From: JADJEK01 sp052034255
Lineage (GTDB): Bacteria; Planctomycetota; B15-G4; JADJEK01
DNA: 14,405 nucleotides
Assembly (NCBI GenBank): GCA_052034255.1
Contig: JBPOIU010000116.1
Span: forward strand, 1 to 14,405
Reading direction: 5' to 3'
In this document: positions 7,749 to 13,886 of the stretch, in pieces
Position numbering within the stretch: position 1 is the stretch's first letter
Layout of the letters: each line of letters begins with the position of its first letter
The notes under the pieces: model-generated
The model's database searches: none
What the model saw: the letters and a program-made list of their open reading frames with translations, nothing else
What the model was told of the DNA's origin: nothing
Program-made: the position numbers and the translations under genes

Positions 7749-7750
7749 GC

Positions 7751-7942
7751 ATGGAACTCGTGACCGAACGCAAGGCCTTCTTACTCCGTATCGACCCCGA
7801 CCTCGCCGAAGAACTTCGGCGTTGGGCGGCCGCCGATCTGCGTAGTCTGAACGCCCAGATCGAGTTCCTGCTGCGCAAGGCGATCGCCGAACATCGGCGC
7901 AAGCCTCTGCCGGAACCGCCGCCCGAGTCGGAGAGTCCATGA
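7751..7942 (+). CDS. Arc-type ribbon-helix-helix DNA-binding protein
   Basis: This 63-residue protein matches the short Arc-like RHH family. A strand segment 'KAFLLRIDPDL' is followed by helix A ('AEELRRWAAADL') and helix B ('SLNAQIEFLLRKAIAEH'), then a Pro/Glu-rich tail. RHH proteins bind DNA as dimers through the paired strands, typically at short palindromes; many are autoregulators or antitoxins. No toxin gene is adjacent: both neighbours are membrane-protein genes. The stop overlaps the DUF2157 start (ATGA, 7939-7942). An in-frame TGA at 7712 rules out a longer protein. The start lacks a Shine-Dalgarno sequence and sits behind the hairpin at 7723-7748. A likely but untested job is control of this operon through the palindromes near 6634-6732. 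Confidence 0.88.
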   Translation: MELVTERKAFLLRIDPDLAEELRRWAAADLRSLNAQIEFLLRKAIAEHRRKPLPEPPPESESP

Positions 7943-9132
7943 GTCGAGAGCGCCTTCGCACGGAATTGGATCGGTTGCGCGCCGACGGTGTCCTCGACGA
8001 AGAGCAATGCCGTCGCGTCGACGAACGCCTCGCGACCGCGCTGTTCCCCGTGACCGATCGCATCGGGACTCTCACGGCGATCATCGCGACGTTTGGGGCG
8101 CTGCTGCTCGGTACGGGAGTGCTGTTCGTCGTCGCCGGCAATTGGGACGACATCCCGAAGTGGTGGAAGCTCGGTCTGATCGTCGGCACGTTCATGACGA
8201 TGCACCACTTCGGCTTCACGCTCGCGGAGCGGCCCGGCAACTACCCGCGCGTCGGCCGCGCTCTGACGGCGGCCGGCGTGCTCGCGTACGGCGCGGTGAT
8301 CGCTCTGGTCGCGCAGATCTACGGGCTCGAATCGAAGTACCCGTGGGCGCTGCTCGTGTGGGGCGCGCTGAACGTGCCGATCGCGCTGCTCACGCGCAGC
8401 GGCTGGATCGCGACGATCGTGCTCGTGCTGCTCGGGATCTGGGCGACCGCCCATACGGTCGTCTGGCTCGGCGCACTTCCCGGCGAGATCTCCTGGCGCG
8501 TCGAGTGGTTGGTCATCCCATGCATGTGGCTCGTGCTCGGCGTCGTGTTCAAGCTCGCGCACGTGTTGGCGATGCGGTCGCGATTCCACGAGCTCGAGCA
8601 GCCGGCGCGACTGCTCGCGACGCCGCTCGTGATCCTGTGGATCTACGCGCTGTCGTTCCGGCACGTCGCCGAGGATCTGCCGCGCTTCGAGGTCTACGGC
8701 TGGACGCCCTACGTTCCGCTCGCGATCGGTGCCGCGATCGCCCTCGTGCTGTGCGCGGCGGCGTGGGTGCGCGGCGTCGCGCGCCACGAATGCGTCGACG
8801 CGCTGCTCCTCTTGCTCGGCGGAGCGCTTCTGATCGTCGTCGGCAGGACGATGCCCTCGGCGTTCTTCCCACTGTCGAACGTCGCGCTGCTGGTCGTCCT
8901 ATTGGTGTTGATCGCGCGCGGTGTGCAACACGGCGTCGCGTCGTACGTGAACTGGGGCGTACTCGGCTTCGCCGTCGCGTTGTTCACGAAGTACTTCGAG
9001 TACTTCCACGAGAAGTTGCCCGGTGGCGCGTTCTTCGGGCCCGGGATCGTGCTGATCGCCGGAGCGCTCGGTTTGGAAAAGGCGCGCAAACGATTGCTCG
9101 CGCGGGCACGTGAGAGTGGAGCGACGCCATGA
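7939..9132 (+). CDS. DUF2157 family polytopic membrane protein
   Basis: The 397-residue protein begins with a soluble helical segment (about 1-32, 'LRTELDRLRADGVLDEEQCRRVDERLA') that is characteristic of DUF2157. About ten hydrophobic segments follow, with short loops, from about residue 43 to 380, and a basic tail ends the protein. The first membrane part has the typical 'LLGTGVLFVVAGNWDDIPKW' pattern. No enzyme or transporter motif is visible, and family function is unknown. A GGAG at 7930-7933 lies inside the RHH gene five bases before the ATG. The start overlaps the RHH stop and the stop overlaps the next start, so it should be made in step with both neighbours. DUF2157 proteins are commonly found next to GDYXXLXY proteins (family knowledge), which fits here. 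Confidence 0.9.
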   Translation: MSRERLRTELDRLRADGVLDEEQCRRVDERLATALFPVTDRIGTLTAIIATFGALLLGTGVLFVVAGNWDDIPKWWKLGLIVGTFMTMHHFGFTLAERPGNYPRVGRALTAAGVLAYGAVIALVAQIYGLESKYPWALLVWGALNVPIALLTRSGWIATIVLVLLGIWATAHTVVWLGALPGEISWRVEWLVIPCMWLVLGVVFKLAHVLAMRSRFHELEQPARLLATPLVILWIYALSFRHVAEDLPRFEVYGWTPYVPLAIGAAIALVLCAAAWVRGVARHECVDALLLLLGGALLIVVGRTMPSAFFPLSNVALLVVLLVLIARGVQHGVASYVNWGVLGFAVALFTKYFEYFHEKLPGGAFFGPGIVLIAGALGLEKARKRLLARARESGATP

Positions 9133-9689
9133 ATCGCCGCGCCGCATTCCTGTTGGCGTTGATGCCACAACTCGCGTTCGTCGGCTGGTTGACGTGGCAA
9201 GGCGAACGCACGCTCGCGCTCGGGCGCTTGGTCACGCTCGAAATCGAAGCGACGGCGCCGATCGATCCGCTGCGGGGGCGATTCCTGCGCCTCGAGTTCG
9301 ACGTGAATCGAGTCAACGGCGACATCGGCCCGTTCGAACAGGCGAACGACCGCGCGGGGGATGCGGTGTACGTCGAGCTCATGCATTCGGGGGATCAGTG
9401 GTGGCCGTTCCGCTACGCACTCGAACCGATCGAACGCACGGGCTCGGACACGGTCGTCCTGCGCGGGACGATTCGAGGTACGACCGCGGACCAGCTCCTC
9501 GTCGACTACGCGTTCGATCAGTACTTCGTCCCGAACGACGGTCTCGACGTGCACGCGGTGTCGGCGCATCGACTGCGCGCGAAGCTGCGCGTCGACGAGC
9601 GAGGACACGGCGTCGTCGAGGACGTGCTGGTGGATGGCGAACCGTACCTCGTGTGGAATGCGCGCGAACGCGAGCGTTCGAGCCGCTGA
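9129..9689 (+). CDS. GDYXXLXY domain protein, membrane-anchored
   Basis: The 186-residue protein starts with a hydrophobic segment (about 5-22), probably a signal anchor that exposes the rest outside the cytoplasm. The family motif is recognisable but divergent: 'GRFLRLEF' at residues 50-57 stands where most members have G-D-Y-x-x-L-x-Y, so Asp is replaced by Arg and both Tyr by Phe. A second conserved block 'VYVELMHSGDQWWPFRYA' follows near residue 80. The ATG overlaps the DUF2157 stop (ATGA), with GGAG at 9118-9121 seven bases upstream. Neighbour and motif together support the assignment; function is unknown. An accessory or extracytoplasmic partner of the DUF2157 protein is inference. Confidence 0.85.
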   Translation: MNRRAAFLLALMPQLAFVGWLTWQGERTLALGRLVTLEIEATAPIDPLRGRFLRLEFDVNRVNGDIGPFEQANDRAGDAVYVELMHSGDQWWPFRYALEPIERTGSDTVVLRGTIRGTTADQLLVDYAFDQYFVPNDGLDVHAVSAHRLRAKLRVDERGHGVVEDVLVDGEPYLVWNARERERSSR

Positions 9690-9745
9690 GCGCTTTCCGC
9701 GTGCGAACGCGGGACGGACGCGTGCTCGCTGCAGGGAGAACTCCG

Positions 9746-10087
9746 ATGGACGTCAACGAGCTGCTGTTCTTGGGCACGCACGGTCACGTGGCGGCGCTGC
9801 AGAAGTCGACCGGCAACCTGGTTTGGAAGACGTCGCTGCCGTCGACCGGCTACAGCGTGGTGGCGCTCATCGTCGAGGACGGCCGCTTGTTCTGCGCGTC
9901 CGGTGGGCGCGCGTTCGCATTGGATCCTCTGACCGGCGAGATCCTGTGGACGAACGATCTGCCTGGGCTCGGCAGTGGTTTCGTGTTCGCGACGACCGCG
10001 GCGAGCAGCGGAACCGAGAAGGTGATGTCACTGCTCGCTGCGGCGGCGCGAGCTCAGGCCGCTGCGGCGGCAGCCAACACGCACTGA
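9746..10087 (+). CDS. very small PQQ-repeat (beta-propeller blade) protein
   Basis: The 113-residue protein contains two PQQ-type repeats: 'GHVAALQKSTGNLVWKTSLP' at about 12-31 and 'GGRAFALDPLTGEILWTNDL' at about 53-72. Each has the signature 'A-x-D/K-x-x-T-G-x-x-x-W'. A Gly-rich turn and an Ala-rich C-terminal helix ('LLAAAARAQAAAAAAN') end it. Full PQQ propellers need six to eight blades, so this could be a homo-oligomeric propeller, an add-on blade pair or a decayed remnant; two well-kept repeats argue against decay. There is no signal peptide. Start at 9746 is chosen because GGGAG (9734-9738) lies seven bases upstream and the repeats follow directly; the upstream open frame (from 9110) is antisense-like noise over the previous gene. 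It lies 56 bases after the GDYXXLXY gene and may be the last gene of the operon. Confidence 0.8.
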   Translation: MDVNELLFLGTHGHVAALQKSTGNLVWKTSLPSTGYSVVALIVEDGRLFCASGGRAFALDPLTGEILWTNDLPGLGSGFVFATTAASSGTEKVMSLLAAAARAQAAAAAANTH

Positions 10088-10111
10088 GTCCGTGAGTTCG
10101 TCGTGACGCGA

Positions 10112-10128
10112 GCCGCGTTCAACGCGGC
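10112..10128. terminator. palindrome between convergent genes, possible bidirectional terminator
   Basis: GCCGCGTTCAACGCGGC is a perfect 8-bp inverted repeat around one base, able to fold as a 6-bp stem with a 5-base loop. It spans the kinase stop codon (10121-10119) and lies 24 bases after the stop of the PQQ-repeat gene, exactly where two converging transcripts end. No T-run follows on either strand, so classical intrinsic termination is doubtful. Confidence 0.3.
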
Positions 10129-13100
10129 GTGGCTGCCTTCGCGAGGACGTCCTCGAACTCGGGCAGTCGAGCGACGCGTTCGAAGGTCTCGTCCGCACGG
10201 ATGCTCGCCGCGTCGGTGAAACCGGCTCCGATCGCACGATCGAGGAGTTCGAGCGCTCGCCGATCGAGACGCAAGGCCTCGGCTTCCGCGGTCGATGGAT
10301 CGTCGGGTGTGGCTTCGAGCGCGAGAGGAGCGCATTGCGCGACGAACCCCGCGGCACGAACGAGTTCGCCGACGAGTTCCGCGTCGCCATCGGGGAACAC
10401 GCTGGCGAGGTCCTCGGCGGCCCGCTCCGCGCGCTCCGGATCGCGCAGCTCGACGTAGTTCGCGGCGAGCGCCCAGCAGTGATGTCGGAGCAGATTGCGC
10501 GCGGACCGATTGCCCGGAACCGCGGCGAGGACCTCGCGCTGCAACGCGACCGCGCGGTTCCAACACTCGAGCGCGAGCGTGGTGTCGCCGAACGACTTCT
10601 CGAGCCGGGCGAGGTTGTGGAGGAAACCGCCGAGGGTCTCGCGATACGACAACTGGTCGGGTTGGCGCGCGACGATCTCCTCGATGATGCGGACGGATCG
10701 CCGCGCGGCTTCGCGCGCCTCGTCCTTGCGCTCGAGCTTCTCGAGGTCGAGGCCGAGTTCGTTCAACACCGCCGTGAGCGCGTGGCGATGTCCCCAGTCA
10801 TCCGGGAAGCGCGTCACGAGGACCTCGAGCGCATCGCGAGCGGGGATCAACACGTCAATGGCTTCGGCCGGTCGCTCGTTGACGCGCAGCAGGTAGCCGA
10901 GGTTCTCGCGCGTCGTCGCGGCGCTCTGCGTGCACGTGGGTGACGCGGGGAAGTCCCGCGCTTCGGCATCCCAGAAGTCGAGGTTCGTACGGAACAGGGC
11001 TTCGGCTTCTGCGGTCTTGGAGGCGTCGTCGAGGATCGTCGCGAGGTTCGTGCGCGCATTGGCGAGCTGTCGTGCGTAGTAGCGATCCTGCGGCGCACGC
11101 GCGACGACCGCCGTCATGATCTCGACGGCCTTTCGTTGCAGAGTCTCCGCCTCCGCGAATCGGCGCGCGGTCTGTTCGAACATCGACAGCCCGCGGTGGA
11201 TCGCCGCGTAGAGCCGCATGCTCTCGAGCGCCGGGTTCGCGACATCGTCGACGAGCGGAGCCATGAGATCGCGAGCTGCATCGAGGTTCTGCTTCTGCGC
11301 GTCGCGATCGTTGGACGAGGCATACGCCATGCGTTCGTGGAGCCCGGCGGCCGAACGGATGCGGCCGATCGATGCGCCGGCGTAGCCCGCTCCGCGCACG
11401 TCGGCGAGCCCGCCTGCGAAGCTGTCGCGCGCCTCGACGCCGCGGTGCTGCAAGAGTTGGGCTTCGCCGCGCGCGAACGCGGCGTCGCCGATCGCGGAGC
11501 GCAACGCATCCTCGTCGCGGGCGGTGGCGAGCTCCGCACGCAAGGCGAGGAGAGCCTCGTTCGCGAATCGCTCCGCGGCGGACAGGTCACCGAGCTGCTG
11601 ACAGATCAGCCCCGCCTTCATGCGGACGCGCGCCGCAGCGATGCGCAGTTCGGCGTCGTCGCCCTCTTCGCTCGCGAGGAAGTCGTTGTAGAACGCGAGC
11701 GCGTCCTCGAGCAGGGTCCGGCGGACCGGTTCGAACTGCGGAACGTCGCGCAACGTCCGGTCGCCGACTCTCGTCAGCAGCGTGTCGACGGCGTCGGTCG
11801 CACGGCGGAACCACGCGTCGACGCGGGCCTGCTTGGCCTCGAGCCGCCGATTCGCCCGATCGGCCTGGACGACGAACACCCACGGCACGCCGAGGACGAG
11901 CACGGCGAGGAGGATCGTCGCGACCGCGGCCGCGGGATGGCTCGCGGCCCACTTCCAGAGCACGTAACGGAGCGTGGCCGGCCGCGCTTCGATCGGGCGA
12001 CCATCGAGGACGTTGTCGACGTCCCGCGCGAAGTCGGCCGCTCGGGCGTAGCGCCGCTCGGGCTCCGCGGCCATCGCGGTCGCGCAGACGACGGACGCGT
12101 CGCGCGAGAGACTCCGATTCAAGCGACGCGACGACGGCGTCGCACCTTCGAGGATCTGGGTCCGCACCTGCTGTTCGGTTCCTTCGAACGCATGCCGGAG
12201 CGTCAGCAATTCGAACAGCGAAACGCCGAGGCCGTAGACGTCGCTGCGCGAAGTCGCCGCTCGCGAATCCGCGCGCAAGACTTCGGGCGCCATGTACGGA
12301 AGCGAACCCATGTGCGAGCCCGATCCGGTCACGCGCTGCGCACTGCCCGACCACGCCAAGCCGAAGTCGAGCAGCATCGCGCGACCGGACGCCGTCACCA
12401 TCACGTTCGACGGCTTCACGTCACGATGCACGACGCCGCAGCGGTGGGCGTGCTCGAGCGCATCGGCGACTTGCCGGATGATGCGCAGGCACGATTCCTC
12501 GAAGCTCCCGCGGAACATGGGCGGGAATTCGTCGGAGTCGGACGCGTCCGCGCGTTCCGGCGGAGTCGCCGTTCGGGAAGCACCCGAGCCGCGTTGCATC
12601 GTGCGGACGATCGCCTCGTGGAGGTCGGCGCCGATCAGGGCCGAGGGATCGCGGCCTTCGAGTTCGCGGACTACCGCGTCGAGCGAGACACCGCGGATCA
12701 ACGGCATCGAGAACCACGGGACACCGTGCTCTTCGCCGAAGGCGTGCACCGGCACGATCCCGGGGTGATCGAGACGGGCAATGGTCTCGACCTCGCGACG
12801 GAACCGCTCGCGCGAACCCGAGAACAGCAGCAGTTCCGGACGGATGATCTTGAGCGCGACTTCGCGTCCGAGGCGTTCCTCGTGCGCGACGTAGACCATC
12901 CCCATGCCGCCGCCGCCGATCGCGTGGAGCAGTCGGAAGCCCGCGACGTCGGGTGGCGCATCGGCGAGCCGTTCGAGTTCGGCGGCCTTCGGCGACGACA
13001 ACAATCCCAAGCGGTCGAGGTGCTCGAGTTGGCGGCGCAGCGCGTCCGCGTGTTCCGGATGCTCCGCGCAGATGGAATCGACGACGGCCAGTCCCTCGCG

Positions 13101-13202
13101 CTCGATGCGGTCGACGGCGAACACGACGAGCCGTTCCAAGAACGCCGCGGGGTCGGCGCCTGGATCCGGGCCCAGGGGAGTCGTGGAGTCGGAGCGGGTC
13201 AA
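10119..13202 (-). CDS. transmembrane Ser/Thr protein kinase with TPR-type C-terminal region
   Basis: The 1027-residue Hanks-type kinase has an N-terminal helical segment (about 19-69) with a 'HPEHADALRRQLEHL' stretch like those before planctomycete kinase domains. The kinase domain spans about 88-400: P-loop 'IGGGGMGMVY' (95-104), VALK Lys118, 'HRDVKPSN' (259-266), 'DFG' (279-281) and 'APE' (305-307), so all catalytic residues are present. A Ser/Thr/Asp-rich insert lies at about 183-235 before helix E. One transmembrane helix covers about 421-445. The C-terminal half (about 450-1020) is all-helical with TPR-like pairs, presumably a sensor or scaffold outside the membrane. Start: no ATG fits. 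A TTG at 13202-13200 overlaps the sigma stop (TTGA), with GGAG nine bases upstream; the open frame to 13547 merely shadows the sigma gene. Coupling suggests the kinase controls the sigma factor. Confidence 0.93.
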   Translation of the reverse strand: MTRSDSTTPLGPDPGADPAAFLERLVVFAVDRIEREGLAVVDSICAEHPEHADALRRQLEHLDRLGLLSSPKAAELERLADAPPDVAGFRLLHAIGGGGMGMVYVAHEERLGREVALKIIRPELLLFSGSRERFRREVETIARLDHPGIVPVHAFGEEHGVPWFSMPLIRGVSLDAVVRELEGRDPSALIGADLHEAIVRTMQRGSGASRTATPPERADASDSDEFPPMFRGSFEESCLRIIRQVADALEHAHRCGVVHRDVKPSNVMVTASGRAMLLDFGLAWSGSAQRVTGSGSHMGSLPYMAPEVLRADSRAATSRSDVYGLGVSLFELLTLRHAFEGTEQQVRTQILEGATPSSRRLNRSLSRDASVVCATAMAAEPERRYARAADFARDVDNVLDGRPIEARPATLRYVLWKWAASHPAAAVATILLAVLVLGVPWVFVVQADRANRRLEAKQARVDAWFRRATDAVDTLLTRVGDRTLRDVPQFEPVRRTLLEDALAFYNDFLASEEGDDAELRIAAARVRMKAGLICQQLGDLSAAERFANEALLALRAELATARDEDALRSAIGDAAFARGEAQLLQHRGVEARDSFAGGLADVRGAGYAGASIGRIRSAAGLHERMAYASSNDRDAQKQNLDAARDLMAPLVDDVANPALESMRLYAAIHRGLSMFEQTARRFAEAETLQRKAVEIMTAVVARAPQDRYYARQLANARTNLATILDDASKTAEAEALFRTNLDFWDAEARDFPASPTCTQSAATTRENLGYLLRVNERPAEAIDVLIPARDALEVLVTRFPDDWGHRHALTAVLNELGLDLEKLERKDEAREAARRSVRIIEEIVARQPDQLSYRETLGGFLHNLARLEKSFGDTTLALECWNRAVALQREVLAAVPGNRSARNLLRHHCWALAANYVELRDPERAERAAEDLASVFPDGDAELVGELVRAAGFVAQCAPLALEATPDDPSTAEAEALRLDRRALELLDRAIGAGFTDAASIRADETFERVARLPEFEDVLAKAATPR

Positions 13203-13822
13203 GGGGGTGGGCTCCGCGGTGTCGACGGCGTTGTGGGCGGATCGTCGGGAGCGTCGAGCATGCGCGCGAGTTTGCCGAGTGCTCGATGCAGCAAGACGCG
13301 ACACGCGCCTTCGCTGCGGCCGGTCTGCCGCGCGATCTCGTCGTGCGGAAGACCGAGAACGCGACTGAGCAGGATCACTTCGCGATCGTCCTCGGCCAGG
13401 CCGTCGAAAGCGCGTTCGATGCGATCGACCAACTCCTTGCCGCCGGCCGCGGCGCTGGGCGACGTGATCTCGCGACACGCGTGCGCCAGCGCGTCGTCGA
13501 CGTCGATCGGCTGGTCGCGTGCGGCGTCGCGCCGTTGTGCGCGCCAATACGCCGCGCGATCACGGATCTTGCGCATGGCGGTCGTGAACAACCACCGGCG
13601 GAAGCCTTCGTCACCGCCGCTGTCGAACCGATCGAGTTGCTCGAGGACTTCTCGACACACGGACTGCGCGATGTCCGACGCGGACTCCCGGGCCCGCAGT
13701 GTTCCGCCGAGCTGCAGGCGGACGAATGCGCAGAGTCCCGGCAAGTGACGCCGGATCAACTCGTCGAGCGCGGAGCGATCGCCGTTCTTAGCGTCTTGCA
13801 CGAGTGCGTCCGTGGATCTCAC
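13199..13822 (-). CDS. ECF-type RNA polymerase sigma factor paired with a Ser/Thr kinase
   Basis: The 207-residue sigma factor has region 2 at about 15-90 ('DELIRRHLPGLCAFVRLQ', 'SASDIAQSVCREVLEQLDRF', 'FRRWLFTTAMRKIRD') and region 4 at about 132-190, with helix-turn-helix 'LPHDEIARQTGRSEGACRVLLHRALGKL' at 158-185. A Pro/Thr-rich tail ends it. Region 2.2, usually D-A-E-D, reads S47-A48-S49-D50, so two acidic positions are serine. I recall similar 'ES.SD..QSVCREVL' sequences in other planctomycete ECF factors. Start: GTG at 13822-13820; GTG of residue 8 (13801) is a possible alternative. No Shine-Dalgarno site precedes it and a -10-like box is only eight bases upstream. Its stop overlaps the kinase start. 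No anti-sigma factor gene is adjacent, which fits control by the kinase. Confidence 0.93.
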   Translation of the reverse strand: MRSTDALVQDAKNGDRSALDELIRRHLPGLCAFVRLQLGGTLRARESASDIAQSVCREVLEQLDRFDSGGDEGFRRWLFTTAMRKIRDRAAYWRAQRRDAARDQPIDVDDALAHACREITSPSAAAGGKELVDRIERAFDGLAEDDREVILLSRVLGLPHDEIARQTGRSEGACRVLLHRALGKLARMLDAPDDPPTTPSTPRSPPP

Positions 13823-13830
13823 GCCCGGGA

Positions 13831-13836
13831 ATCATA
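13831..13836 (-). promoter_or_regulatory. -10-like box directly before the sigma-factor gene (possible leaderless transcript)
   Basis: TATGAT (5 of 6 to TATAAT) ends eight bases before the GTG start. If used, transcription would begin at or within a few bases of the start codon, giving a leaderless or nearly leaderless mRNA, which agrees with the missing Shine-Dalgarno site. No -35 consensus is visible at 16-19 bases. The rest of the 64-base gap to the FG-GAP gene holds a 5-bp stem (ACGGG-TGC-CCCGT, 13863-13875) without a T-run. Confidence 0.35.
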
Positions 13837-13886
13837 GGCGCCGTGCCGGATGGGACTCTTGGACGGGTGCCCCGTGGGTGTCCTCG

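Noticed and set aside
7751..7942. antitoxin of a toxin-antitoxin pair
   Set aside because: RHH proteins are often antitoxins, but both neighbours are membrane-protein genes and no small toxin-like gene is present.
7282..8787. 501-codon open frame on the minus strand
   Set aside because: It is antisense to the SPFH, RHH and DUF2157 genes and consists largely of Arg/Asp/Ser-rich sequence.
9110..9745. upstream extension of the PQQ-repeat protein
   Set aside because: It overlaps the GDYXXLXY gene in another frame and reads as Arg-rich noise; the Shine-Dalgarno site at 9734 marks the real start.
11136..13748. 870-codon open frame on the plus strand
   Set aside because: It is antisense to the kinase and sigma factor, which both have complete catalytic or binding motifs.
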